Assembly: GCA_025267735.1 (NCBI GenBank)
Contig: CM046309.1
Coordinates: forward strand, 36,803,202 to 36,867,201
DNA: 64,000 nt
DNA from: Mactra quadrangularis
Taxonomy: Eukaryota > Mollusca > Bivalvia > Venerida > Mactridae
Direction: 5' to 3'
A program made the position numbers and the translations under genes. The notes below the pieces were generated by a model. That model saw nothing but the letters and a program-made list of their open reading frames with translations. It was not told the DNA's origin and made no database searches. Each line of letters starts with the position of its first letter. The stretch's first letter is position 1. This document shows positions 36,041 through 48,400 of this stretch, in pieces.

Positions 36041-36404
36041 ATTTCCAGACAAACCTGCCTAATAAGCCAAGTATATAACGGTTCTGACAACAAATCAAGA
36101 TGGATACCCAGCAACTGCCATTCTTCCGCCAACCTTTGTAAAATAATAAAACAGATTTTTGTAATCTAAGGTTGGGTATGACAGTATGCTAAATACATGG
36201 TAGCAAAGTTGAATAATGTCACTATGACTTTGTGTTCTTCGTCTAACACTCGTGATACATGTAATGTGATAGCATGTATTCAATAACCATGATATTATTC
36301 AAATTTTGACGATTAAGAAAAAATGACTCTGGTAATGATGCAGAGTATGTAAAGTTGTGTTGATGAAAAAATATGTGACAATATTATATGAACGTAAAGT
36401 TTGC

Positions 36405-36555
36405 AGACTCAGCAGACACAGCAGACACAGCAGACACAGCAGTAGGAACGATCCTTCTGCTGTGTCTGCTGGCAGAAGGATAAATCTACAGCAGAAGGAT
36501 CAATCTTTCTGCTGGGTCTGTTGGCAGAAGGATTGAATTATAGGAGAAGGATAAA
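36405..36555. repeat. Short array of CAGACACAG and CAGAAGGAT words
   Basis: GCAGACACA is repeated about four times, followed by alternating CAGAAGGAT and its inverse ATCCTTCTG. The inverted words let the segment fold into several short hairpins. Confidence 0.75.
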
Positions 36556-36559
36556 TCCT

Positions 36560-37420
36560 TCTGCTGGTTTTGAAAGAAGAAATAAAAAAACATTACAGCG
36601 GTTTGGTAATACTACGGTGGCCGGTACGGTATATAATCAAAAATACTAAAGTGGTTTTTATTCAGGACCGTGCTAGACACCTGTGGTATGAGATATGTAC
36701 AGGCTCTTTTTTCCAATTGTTTGCCCATTTTTCACGATTAGACATAATAGCTACGAACATTTTACTAAACCATAAACAAATAAATAAAATCTCGCATAAT
36801 GAGTTAATAACTTGGTTGACTTTCAATTGTCATTTTCGTTTAATGTCCCAGCATGGTCTTATATTCGTGAAATCGTTTTTATGTATTTTTTCTTGATTAA
36901 CTGTGATGTTTCTTACTATGTCAACTGTAGTATATGTTTTCATTTTTCTCTCTTTCTCACTAGCATTGACTTGACCAACACTTGACTTAACCAAAAAACT
37001 TGAAGCTGAGGCTCGTGAAAATAACTTCGTGGTTACCTAAGTAGAGAAATATTATGTTATGTACAGTGCTTTATACCACACTAGACTACTACCAGCCATA
37101 ATTATTGTGGTGATCAGTCATCCTACTAATGAGTCCCATTCTAGTTGAATTGATGATCTTGATAAACTCAGGGTACGAGTGATTGGTCCTAAATAGATCG
37201 AGACTTATGGGACAAGGCTTTAACCTAGAACCCTGCACATATCCTAGCACACTGTGACCCAAGTCGATCGGTTATCCGTATAATTTGTACATGTATAATT
37301 ATAATCTCAAGCTAGTGACCAGTGGTTGGCAACTGCCTTACTTGCAAGTGTTAGGCAGGAAAATAGGTGTACATACATGTATACTAATATATTTTAGCTT
37401 GACTGTGAAACAAGTTCTTA
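36560..37420. other. Intergenic DNA, no gene recognised
   Basis: A 108-codon plus-strand frame at 36570-36896 has no recognisable domain, no splice context and AT-driven composition. I do not call it a gene. Confidence 0.45.
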
Positions 37421-37434
37421 CATCTTAAGAAAAA

Positions 37435-37603
37435 TTTCTTACAAGCGTGCTTTCTGGTCCCCCAGTATTGAACTATTAGCGTCAAGTTTCTTGCTCAAGG
37501 AAATAGCTGTGTAGATTTTGGATGGGATTTCCAACTATGGAAGACCGCTATCCAGTGATTACCAGTCCAACGTAGTAGCCGCTATGCCACCCCTGCTCCT
37601 ACG
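37435..37603 (-). mobile_element. Degraded tRNA-derived SINE (family B), copy 2
   Basis: On the minus strand: CATAGCGGCTACTACGTTGG (head), then TTTCCTTGAGCAAGAAACTT and GGGGGACCAGAAAGC. It shares head and body words with the copy at 12540-12727. Confidence 0.6.
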
Positions 37604-37619
37604 TGGTTCTTAGTCAGGA

Positions 37620-39220
37620 CATCTTGAGAATCAAACTCAAAACCCCTGGATTCTCAGTCAGACTAAAACTGACTGAGCGAAGTTGGTGGAGTTTAAAAAT
37701 TTGATTATTGGTCAACATGATAATCTGGTCTAAAACTTTAAAAACATTGGTTCAGGCTAATTCAGGAAATGCAATGCCTGTCAGCAGATGTGTGAAGAAA
37801 TAAAGAGGAATATATGAAATTCACACATATATCTAATTATCAAGTCCATACACTGGTTTTATTGATCATTGCTGCACACAAAGGGAAGCAACTCTGATAA
37901 ACTTAACAAATATTAAAGATCGAATTACAGAGTTATCTACCTTCCAGTAATAAGCAAGAATAAATTTGACTGGAACTCAAGTCGAATGGATTATCCAAAG
38001 TATTTCAACTCTTCTACACTTAAAACATTTTCCAGTTTTTAAAACATAGTTGGTTTTCAAAATATGTATACATGTAAACAATCAAGAAAAGCATAAATGC
38101 TTATAAATAATTAATGTTTATTTTAATGTTTAAAGTACTGAAACTTACAGAAAAACACTAGTCTAGCCTAATATCTTTTATGATCAAGACAATCAAAAAG
38201 TCGTAAATAAATCAATCAAGTATTCAACTTATTTATTGTGAAACTACATAAAAGATTGTTCATGAATATCAAAAAAATACTTATAAATGCAGGGCATAAC
38301 ACTAATTTTTTAACTAGGTTGCCAGAGTGGACAGCCGCCTTTATTTTCAACTAGCCTGAAACATAATCTGAAATAGCAGAAAAAAGTTGCCAAACCAAAA
38401 TATAGGAAAACAGTGACAATAGAACGACTATAAATGTCGAGCCCTGCTTATGTTTGGGCCTCAATAAATTATTTGCTTGATTCAAATATTGCATTGAAAT
38501 TAACAACATACAGGGTAGATATTTACTACATGAAACACCATCGTTCGTAGTTGTTTGTCAATTTACATTAAAATTATCGTTATCAGAACACTACTTTCTT
38601 GCTTCCAAAAATACTTCCATAAAATTAATCTGAGCTTGAACTAACTAATTATAATAATTACACACTTCACTTTCATTAAATCGATGCGTAAGCATCTATA
38701 TGATTATACAAAAGTTTGTGACAACCTATGCAACTATAATTTTATATCAATTTTGTCAAAATGGCATGCACTTCTGCTTTTAACTTTGGAATCATTAGTT
38801 TTGGGGGAACTCGTAAGTCGGCATTTTTGTAGCAATATTTCAAAGTATTTATTCTTATGAAAATAGAATTACATGTTCAGTATGTGTATTTTGCCGAAAG
38901 TTTCCGATAAAGCACAATTTACAAACGAAGACAAAAATAGACTGTAAAAACTGAGTTGAATATATTTTTGCACAAAAGTCAAGCTTAGGTTAATATTGTC
39001 GGACTATAGCTAATATCATTTGAAATGTCTCTGTATTTACTGCTACTACTTTCTTTTAAACAAGTCAGCATAATCTATAAAGATTATCTCAACAAACGAT
39101 GTTAAAAGAAAATTAATATATTCCTACAACAAATGAAAGAAAGAGACCGTAGACAAGTACAGAACGTTTTCTGCTCGGTGTCCTAAATCTTAATCTCTTG
39201 AAAGTGGCGGTGTATGCTAG
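37620..39220. other. Intergenic DNA, no gene recognised
   Basis: AT-rich, no convincing exons, arrays or inverted repeats found by eye. Confidence 0.45.
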
Positions 39221-39230
39221 TCTTATAAAT

Positions 39231-39301
39231 CATTCGGAACATCCTCGACCTTTCATGAATGAATAATTATTCGTAGCGAATGGCCGAAGATGTTCCGAAT
39301 G
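39231..39301. mobile_element. Short palindromic MITE, CATTCGGAAC family, copy 2
   Basis: CATTCGGAACATCCTCGACC and its inverse (AATGGCCGAAGATGTTCCGAATG read back) form ~22-bp arms. It shares its terminal words with 7449-7520 and 59292-59566. Confidence 0.75.
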
Positions 39302-39516
39302 TCTTATTATCAACGCACCTGTGCGTTGATATAAACAATTATCAAGATTTGAGCATTTTGTAGTCGACACCGGTTGTCTTAAGCCAATCAAAACTATGCA
39401 TTTGAGGTCACATGATAAGAAAATGGCCGTGAAAAAGTAAAAAAAGGGGTGTGATAATGGACTCGTCTAGTTGTTGACTAAAATCAAGCTGGCGCATAGT
39501 CAATAGCGGGCATTAG

Positions 39517-39640
39517 CGGATGTTTAGGAAGGCTGCACACTACTAAATATTTTAGCGGACGGCGGAACGATTTACCACATACTCCCCATACTTATTGTAT
39601 GTTTAGGAAGGCTACACGTCACTAAATATTTTAGTGGACA
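39517..39640. repeat. Two-copy direct repeat of ~42 bp
   Basis: ATGTTTAGGAAGGCT(G/A)CACA/G..ACTAAATATTTTAG(C/T)GGA occurs at about 39520 and again at about 39599. The copies are ~80 bp apart and ~90% alike. Confidence 0.7.
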
Positions 39641-40600
39641 TAAACATTTTCACGCAAGTATTTTTGATCGGAAATAAGTAAAATTTACAAAGATAACTAA
39701 TGAATAGTAAATAGAATTGTTCATCGAAATCAATATGTATTTTATATTCATAACATCCGCCCCGTTAGCAAATGAATATTAACCACAAAATATATACATC
39801 TATGGAGAAGAAATCAAACACGGCTGAGCGTTGATTTCAAGCATTTTTGGAAATGCTAATACTTGTAAATATGACGATGCATGTTTTTGTATGCGTGTAA
39901 TTCACCTTTCGTGAAAATTAAGGACATGCGTATTTTGAATACTATTCATATTTTTTGTAAGTACCAGACAAGTATGATAAGATCTAAAGAAGCATAGTAC
40001 CTTGTTAGATCAGGTAGATTAAATTGTTAAATATTTGACAAGCCTGATATAGTTTGGACTTTCATATTTTTTACTCTTTAATACTATTTGTAAAAGACTT
40101 CATCCAAATTTTGGAGTTGAAACTGTATTAAAGCAAAGATACGACAGTGGCCGAAAAAAGTCGATCTTTTCCGAGTGCTCTACACATGGTCTTACTTGAT
40201 TGATTTCTCTTTGTTATTTGTGTAAAGTTTTACTCCATTGATAGAGTGATTTCAACGCAAACCCCGTGTTTTACATACCTGAGTAATCACGTGGTTTATA
40301 GGATTGAATCTGATTGGCTGGTATTTTGTCGCTCAGTAAGCATGACCCGAGGTGTTGAACGCATATCGTGGTTGATTGAACATTTAAAGTCTTATCATTT
40401 TGTTGTGCTTGGATATTTTTGGAATTTTGGTAAGTTTTTAAGTGTTTTATTTCTCTCTCTATATATTTATCTGTAAATTTGCATTTTGCTATGCCGTGTA
40501 ATCTCATCTTTCCCCCAAATTGACCAATTTTAGATTAGCTTCGATCCTCTCTCGATTCGTACACACTGAATGGTTACTGCAGTGTACACATCTTGATCGG

Positions 40601-41692
40601 GGGCCACTTTCACGAAACAACTTAAGTTCATTTTTAAACTTAAGTTGTTGCTTAAGTCGAGTTTTTATCTTATCACTGTTTCACAAAATAACTTAAGTCG
40701 ATTTTGAAACATAAACTTAAGACAAAACTTAAGTCACCTAGGGAGGTGACTTAAGTAAAAAAAATGTGACTTATGTCAGAAATTTCAATATGGCTGCGCC
40801 CAATGTTTTAATTCGAAGATGTCATTTGAGTAGGCCGCGAATATTTAGAATATATTTCACCCATTAGAAGTGTTTGACGACCAATACTTAATAAATATGT
40901 ATAGGTCATCTAGACTAGCAAGTTACCGCAAGGCCATTTAGTGCGACCTACAAGCAGGTTACATAGTTTGCCAATTTACATGAAAGTTCTTGTTGCATTA
41001 AAATTCTATGCTACGGGTAATTGTAACAGAATTCAAATTGCATGACTCATAGAATAAATGGCATTCAAATTCATATATGTACCACTATTTCTATGAAGAG
41101 GAGAACAAATAAAATGCGTGTGAAGACGATTAAAGCTATCTGACAACAAATTTGAGGTTTGAATGCAAAATAAAAGCAAACAATTTAAATTATGTATCAG
41201 TGAATTTTAAAAAGCAACGGAATGCAGAATTTAGATAAGAAAATATTGATTTACCTTTTCAGTGATAGCCTTACAAATCCAGATATTTGGCTGCCTTCTA
41301 ATTAGTCATGAAAGCTTTGCCTACAGTGTGTTTTTGTTTTGTTTTTCAAGCTCTACATACATGTATATATTACACAAACCTCTTTTTGGTTTACTTTCGT
41401 TCCCTGCTTGTACAAGGATAACACGAGGACATCATGTATTGATATTTAATGTGTTCGTGTGAATTGTATATACGTCATTGCTAAAAGATTGTACATGTAT
41501 TACATCATACTATTGATGATTTACACATAACCGGTAAAAATTGACAGATTTAACAGCGTAGCTATGAAACATTGATACAGTCAAAACTTAAGACCAGACT
41601 TAAGTCAGGAACAGATAAGATTGTCTTAAGTTTTTTTGAGAAACTCACTTAGTAAAAACTTAAGTTCACCACAACTTTTAACTTAACCCCGG
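40601..41692. mobile_element. Candidate TIR element with CTTAAG-rich ends
   Basis: Both ends (40601-40760 and 41580-41692) are packed with ACTTAAGT/CTTAAG palindromes and TTTCAC(A/G)AA words in inverted relation, enclosing ~820 bp without these motifs. Exact termini and target duplication could not be fixed. No transposase frame is visible, so it would be non-autonomous. Confidence 0.5.
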
Positions 41693-42104
41693 GACCTAGA
41701 CTTGGTTGTTACCATAGCAACCATGTGATTAGGTTTGTCATGCTCATTGCCACTCAGCAGAGAGGAAGGGGGGGTTCCATGATTAAAATGTATAACCAGG
41801 AACACTGTCTGGGGCATGCTTTTATTGAGTCGTCAAAAGAGGTGGTGTATCGAGACCTATGACTTATTATGCGTGAAAAATGGGGGAATGACTAGAGCAT
41901 AATTATGATAACATTATTTATTATTTAAAGGGAAGCCGAGGAAACTTGTACAAAATATTAATGAATTTCTTTCAATTTTTTTTGAGTGCTTATTATGTCA
42001 AAAGTATTTTTTTTCAAATGATAAACTTTTTGCATGATAGAATCTAGTGCCTGTCTGTATATTCAATCATTTTGGTCTATAATATATTTTGTGAATACAA
42101 ACAG

Positions 42105-42310
42105 ATGCTTGGTTTGGCTGCAGAACATCCTGGCAATCAAGCTCTTGGACTCCATGCTTGTTTCAATCAATTAAAATCAGTTAGATACCTGGAACTTAAA
42201 CTATAAAGGGAGATTATGAGTTATGCTCCTTTATACTTAAATACTAAATATAAAAATTTGTTCAAATTGAAATGTCTTCAGTACTAATAAAGATGTTCTA
42301 ATGAAAAGTT
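42105..42310 (+). CDS. Candidate terminal exon with polyadenylation signal
   Basis: After an acceptor-like AATACAAACAG, 33 open codons (MLGLAAEHPGNQALGLHACF...) run to TAA at 42204-42206. The residue mix is protein-like, not repeat-like. AATAAA at 42286-42291 could direct 3' end formation. A possible upstream donor is TTTTG|GTAAGT at 40429/40430, in DNA with a GATTGGCTGG (CCAAT-type) motif. No family is recognised; the acceptor lacks a strong pyrimidine tract. Confidence 0.35.
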
Positions 42311-42583
42311 GTTTGTTTATTCATTGATACTACATAGATGTATGCTTTTGGTGTTATGCCCTTTCATCTTTAACAAATATGATTTGTAATTATTTTTGAC
42401 TGATTTATTTCCTTAGGAAAGCTAAATCCTGTCACGATAGCACTTTTATTTAGAGTTAAGTCTTGCCATGAGTAAAAAACTTGAAAAGTCAAAAGTGCTG
42501 TCCTTTGACTGAGTAACATATTGATCATTTTTTTTAAAATTTCATTAGCACTGCACAATCAGCACTTTGATTTATTATTTCAG

Positions 42584-42660
42584 ATATACAATATACCTGT
42601 GAGGAAGATTGATTTAGATGATAATGATCAGGAAATGAATGGTCATCAGAAAGAAGATAA
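42584..42660 (+). CDS. Candidate coding exon
   Basis: A good acceptor (GATTTATTATTTCAG) starts 77 nt that read IYNIPVRKIDLDDNDQEMNG... in one frame, ending at a GTACAG donor. The peptide is acidic and Asn/Asp-rich. It lies beyond the polyadenylation signal of the preceding candidate exon, so it would belong to another isoform or gene. Confidence 0.35.
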
Positions 42661-42700
42661 GTACAGTTATTTTATTATTTTTCAATTAATTTATCGTAAC

Positions 42701-43192
42701 CAGGGGTGTAACGGTTAACCGATATACTCGTTAATATTGCAATGCGAATTTTAAAGGTTTTTAACCGGTTCGTTTTTCCTTGAACCGGTTTTTGTAGTCA
42801 TATGTTACACTGTTCGTTTTGAACAAAATCTTAAAGTTAAATGTTAAAATTAGTATTAAAATGTGTTGAATACTTGTAATCATCCTACTGTGCCTAAAAG
42901 GATAAACATCTAGTCAATTGAGAGAAAAAAACATCTTCAAAAGTCTGTTTCAAAGTATTCATTTTTCTTACATATAGATCATTTTATAAAAGTAATTGAA
43001 ACATTTGAATAAATATCATTAGAAAATACACATATGCATGTAATGCTGATCCAACTAAAGCGATGCACATGCATTATTTCGGGCTTTGCATGTCTGCCCC
43101 AAAAACCGGTACGTATTGCATTATATTGCAATACGGGTTTTGCATATTGCAATATATTGCAATACGTTTTTTACCGTATTGTTACACACCTA
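42701..43192. mobile_element. hAT-type MITE with 8-bp target duplication
   Basis: The ends are CAGGGGTGTAAC and, inverted, TAGGTGTGTAAC. ATCGTAAC is duplicated exactly at 42693-42700 and 43193-43200. An 8-bp duplication with CA(G)GGGTG-like ends is the hAT signature. The interior is AT-rich with repeated ATTGCAATA words and no transposase (492 bp). Confidence 0.9.
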
Positions 43193-43434
43193 ATCGTAAC
43201 TCTTATAAAGCTTGATTGTAAAGCAGAGTGATTAAGTGTTGATATTTAAGCCTTATTTTCATGATTCAGATATAGAACAGAATAATAATTTATTTCAGTA
43301 GCGTATACATAAGTATCTTGTTACTAACAAATAAATATAACAATGTATCAGTCACCCAACACACAACATCAAACAAACACTCACAAACTCACATATATAA
43401 GGCTGGTGGTTCGGCTAACCTTCGATCCTGGAAT

Positions 43435-44760
43435 TCATCAGCAAACATAGCATAACAGTTTTGATCATAATTTTCTTTCTTTGTCACTGTTTGACATTTA
43501 ATAACTCTGTCAGTATTTTAATAGCAAACATAGCAAAACTGGTTTGATCATTTCTGTCTTTGTCGCTGTATGACACATGATAACTTGATAAGTATTTTAC
43601 AAGCAAACATAGCAAAACTGGTTTGATCATTTCTTTCTTTGTCGCTGTATGACACATAATAACTCTGTAAGCATTTATTGAGCAAACATAGCATAACAGT
43701 TCAGATCATTTCTTTCCTTGTCGCTGTATGATACATACAAACTCGGTAAGCATTTTACAATGCAAATATGGCAAAACAGTTTTAATTCATTTCTTTCTTT
43801 GTCGCTGAATGACACATAAAAACTCAGTCAGCATTTTGTAAGGCAAACATAGCAAATTTGTTTAGATCATTTTTTTCTTTATCATTGTATGACACATAAT
43901 AACTGGGTAAGTATTTTATAAGCAAACATAGCAAAACTGGTTTGATCATTTCTGTCTTTGTCGCTGTATGACACATAATAACTCGGTAAGTATTTTATAA
44001 GCAAACATAGCAAAACTGGTTTGATCATTTCTGTCTTTGTCGCTGTATGACACATAATAACTCGGTAAGTATTTTATAAGCAAACATAGCAAAACTGGTT
44101 TGATCATTTCTGTCTTTGTCGCTGTATGACACATAATAACTCTGTAAGTATTTTATAAGCAAACATAGCAAAACTGGTTTGATCATTTCTGTCTTTGTCG
44201 CTGTATGACACATAATAACTGGGTAAGTATTTTATAAGCAAACATAGCAAAACTGGTTTGATCATTTCTGTCTTTGTCGCTGTATGACACATAATAACTC
44301 GGTAAGTATTTTATAAGCAAACATAGCAAAACTGGGTTGATCATTTCTTTCTTTGTCGCTGTATGACACATAATAACTCTGTAAGTATTTTAAAAGCAAA
44401 CATAGCATAACAGTTTAATTCATTTTTTTCTCTGTCACTGTATGACACATAATAAATCTGTAAGCATTCTATAAATCAAACATTGGATAACTGTTTTAAT
44501 AATTTATATTCTCATCACTGTATGACACATAAGTACTCTGTAAGCATTTATTGAGCAAACATAGCATAACAGTTAAGATAATTTCTTTCCTTGTCTCTGT
44601 ATGACACCTACTTAAACTCTGTAAGCATTTTACTTCTTTGTTGCTGTATGACACATAATAACTCTGTTTGCATTTTATAAAGCAAACATTGCAAAACTGT
44701 TTAGATCATTCTTTCTTTATCCCTGTGTGACTTGCTATAAATCTGTAAGCTATTCATTTA
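43435..44760. repeat. 79-bp tandem array, about 17 copies
   Basis: The unit contains GCAAACATAGCAAAACTGGT - TTGATCATTTCTGTCTTTGT - CGCTGTATGACACATAATAA - CTCGGTAAGTATTTTATAA. The central units (43920-44370) are nearly identical with exact 79-bp spacing and the outer ones are diverged, the usual pattern of unequal exchange. Confidence 0.92.
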
Positions 44761-45059
44761 GCAAGCATAGTACATGTATATCTGTTCCGATTATTTCCCA
44801 TCCTCAGCGCCAAACATTTTTCAACATCAAATTTTTTATATGAAACTATTTTATAATTATTGTTTATATTCCATTTCAAAGTCGCTATTGACACTGGAAA
44901 ATGTTCAAATAGAGACAATAATCATGGTGTGGTCACCTTATTCTTTCGTATTGATAAGGAGTTTGTGATGTGCCTGAATATTTCCACTTTATTTTTGTAA
45001 AATATTTGTTTACTTTTGCTAGTATGTTATTTTTTTGCAGTAATGTAGGTTATTTTTAC

Positions 45060-45156
45060 ATTTTATGCCATAGACACTAAACACTGGTCAAATGATATAT
45101 ACGGAGTCTGTGATGTATTTGGATGTTTTTTTTCTATTATTACTTTTTTGTTATTA
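45060..45156 (+). repeat. Diverged first unit of the 259-bp array, interrupted
   Basis: CATAGACACTAAACACTGGTC and CGGAGTCTGTGATGTATTTG match the 259-bp unit imperfectly. The unit is broken at 45157 by an interspersed repeat and resumes after 45431 (TTATCAATTATTTTGCTAGT). Confidence 0.7.
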
Positions 45157-45431
45157 TACCCCCGCTTCGAAGAAGAGGGGGGTATACTGTTTTACCCTTG
45201 TCCGTGCGTGCGTGTGTGCGTCCGTCCGTCTGTCCGTTACAAAATTTCCGTCGCAGTTTTCTCAGCAACTATAACATGCAGCAGCCTAATACTTTGCATA
45301 TTGCTTCAACCCATAGTCCCATGTGGTGTAAAGCGATTTCATGCTCCTTGCTCATCTACTTCCTGTTTGTCGCATATTTTTAGATTTTTGCGGGGGTATC
45401 ACTAGTGAGCATTAGCTCACAGATTTACTTG
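45157..45431 (+). mobile_element. TACCCCCGC interspersed repeat, copy 1
   Basis: It starts TACCCCCGCTTCGAAGAAGA and ends TTGCGGGGGTATCACTAGTG - AGCATTAGCTCACAGATTTA - CTTG. TACCCCCGC is inverted as GCGGGGGTA near the 3' end, and GTGAGC...GCTCAC forms a small hairpin. A ~97% identical copy is at 63686-63941. This type is abundant in bivalves in my recollection; class unresolved. Confidence 0.8.
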
Positions 45432-45459
45432 TTTTTCTTTTTTATCAATTATTTTGCTA

Positions 45460-48400
45460 GTAGCTTAATTTTTCAATCATAGAATTTTGCCCGTAGGTTA
45501 TTTTTTACAGTTGATGTAGGTTTTTTAATTAGACTTTGTCATTTTTGTTTCCCTTTTTTAACAATTTTTCTTGTAGGTATTTTTTTGCAATTGATGTAGG
45601 TTAATTTTACACTTTAAGATTTTACTATTTTTACTTTTCTTTGTTAATTTTCTTTTCTTATTTATCAATTATTTGCTAGTAGGTTAATTTTTCATCATTT
45701 TTTTTGCTGGTAGGTTATTTTTTCAATTTTAGATTTTTGCTGTAGGTTATTTTTTCAGTTGAAATAGGTTATTTTTTTACAATTTAAGGTTTTACATGCG
45801 ATAGACACTAGGCACTGGTCAAATGGAGATTGGTCGATATGACTTGGTCACGGAGTCTTACCTCTCCAATTGATGTTAACAGAGTTGGTGTTGTGTTTGC
45901 ATGTTTTTTTTTCTACTTTTACTTTTCTTTGTTAATTTTCTTCTCTTTTTTTCACTAATTATTTTGCTAGTAGGTTATTTTTTCATTTTAGATTTTTGCT
46001 GTAGGTTATTTTTTCAGTTGAAGTAGGTTATTTTTTTACAATTTAAGGTTTTACATGCGATAGACACTAGGCACTGGTCAAATGGAGATTGGTCGATATG
46101 ACTTGATCACGGAGTCTTACCTCTCCAATTGATGTTAACAGAGTTGGTGTTGTGTTTGCATGGTTTTTTTTCTACTTTTATTTTTCTTTGTTAATTTTCT
46201 TCTCTTTTTTTCACTTATTATTTTGCTAGTAGGTTATTTTTTCATTTTAGATTTTTGCTGTAGGTTATTTTTTCAGTTGAAGTAGGTTATTTTTTTACAA
46301 TTTAAGGTTTTACATGCGATAGACACTAGGCACTGGTCAAATGGAGATTGGTCGATATGACTTGATCACGGAGTCTTACCTCTCCAATTGATGTTAACAG
46401 AGTTGGTGTTGTGTTTGCATGGTTTTTTTTCTACTTTTATTTTTCTTTGTTAATTTTCTTCTCTTTTTTTCACTTATTATTTTGCTAGTAGGTTATTTTT
46501 TCATTTTAGATTTTTGCTGTAGGTTATTTTTTCAGTTGAAGTAGGTTATTTTTTTACAATTTAAGGTTTTACATGCAATAGACACTAGGCACTGGTCAAA
46601 TGGAGATTGGTCGATATGACTTGGTCACGGAGTCTTACCTCTCCAATTGATGTTAACAGAGTTGGTTTTGTGTTTGCATGTTTTTTTTTCTACTTTTATT
46701 TTTCTTTGTTAATTTTTTTCTCTTTTTTTCACTAATTATTTTGCTAGTAGGTTATTTTTTCATTTTAGATTTTTGCTGTAGGTTATTTTTTCAGTTGAAG
46801 TAGGTTATTTTTTTACAATTTAAGGTTTTACATGTGATAGACACTAGGCACTGGTCAAATGGAGATTGGTCGATATGACTTGGTCACGGAGTCTTACCTC
46901 TCCAATTGATGTTAATAGAGTTGGTGTTGTGTTTGCATGTTTTTTTTTCTACTTTTATTTTTCTTTGTTAATTTTCTTCTCTTTTTTTCACTTATTTTTT
47001 GCTAGTAGGTTATTTTTTCATTTTAGATTTTTGCTGTAGGTTATTTTTTCAGTTGAAGTAGGTTATTTTTTTTACAATTTAAGGTTTTACATGCGATAGA
47101 CACTAGGCACTGGTCAAATGGAGATTGGTCGATATGACTTGGTCACGGAGTCTTACCTCTCCAATTGATGTTAACAGAGTTGGTGTTGTGTTTGCATGTT
47201 TTTTTTTTCTACTTTTATTTTTCTTTGTTAATTTTCTTCTCTTTTTTTCACTTATTATTTTGCTAGTAGGTTATTTTTTCATTTTAGATTTTTGCTGTAG
47301 GTTATTTTTTCAGTTGAAGTAGGTTATTTTTTTACAATTTAAGGTTTTACATGCAATAGACACTAGGCACTGGTCAAATGGAGATTGGTCGATATGACTT
47401 GGTCACGGAGTCTTACCTCTCCAATTGATGTTAACAGAGTTGGTGTTGTGTTTGCATGTTTTTTTTTTCTACTTTTATTTTTCTTTGTTAATTTTCTTCT
47501 CTTTTTTTCACTTATTATTTTGCTAGTAGGTTATTTTTTCATTTTAGATTTTTGCTGTAGGTTATTTTTTCATTTGAAGTAGGTTATTTTTTTACAATTT
47601 AAGGTTTTACATGCGATAGACACTAGGCACTGGTCAAATGGAGATTGGTCGATATGACTTGGTCACGGAGTCTTACCTCTCCAATTGATGTTAACAGAGT
47701 TGGTGTTGTGTTTGCATGTTTTTTTTCTACTTTTATTTTTCTTTGTTAATTTTCTTCTCTTTTTTTCACTTATTATTTTGCTAGTAGGTTATTTTTTCAT
47801 TTTAGATTTTTGCTGTAGGTTATTTTTTCAGTTGAAGTAGGTTATTTTTTTACAATTTAAGGTTTTACATGCAATAGACACTAGGCACTGGTCAAATGGA
47901 GATTGGTCGATATGACTTGATCACGGAGTCTTACCTCTCCAATTGATGTTAACAGAGTTGGTGTTGTGTTTGCATGTTTTTTTTTCTACTTTTATTTTTC
48001 TTTGTTAATTTTCTTCTCTTTTTTTCACTTATTATTTTGCTAGTAGGTTATTTTTTCATTTTAGATTTTTGCTGTAGGTTATTTTTTCAGTTGAAGTAGG
48101 TTATTTTTTTACAATTTAAGGTTTTACATGTGATAGACACTAGGCACTGGTCAAATGGAGATTGGTCGATATGACTTGGTCACGGAGTCTTACCTCTCCA
48201 ATTGATGTTAACAGAGTTGGTGTTGTGTTTGCATGTTTTTTTTTCTTACTTTTATTTTTCTTTGTTAATTTTCTTCTCTTTTTTTCACTTATTATTTTGC
48301 TAGTAGGTTATTTTTTCATTTTAGATTTTTGCTGTAGGTTATTTTTTCAGTTGAAGTAGGTTATTTTTTTACAATTTAAGGTTTTACATGCGATAGACAC

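Noticed and set aside
36570..36896. 108-codon plus-strand frame as a gene
   Set aside because: No recognisable domain, splice sites or conservation signal; adjacent to a simple-repeat region.
43435..44760. CRISPR array
   Set aside because: Units are contiguous 79-bp repeats with no unique spacers, and the DNA is eukaryotic.
45157..45431. Helitron assignment
   Set aside because: There is a small hairpin near the 3' end but the terminus reads CTTG, not CTRR, and no 5' TC at an A/T junction could be fixed.
47125..48359. Identical 65-codon frames with poly-Phe/Leu stretches as membrane proteins
   Set aside because: They recur once per 259-bp satellite unit and the hydrophobic part is the T-rich half of the unit.
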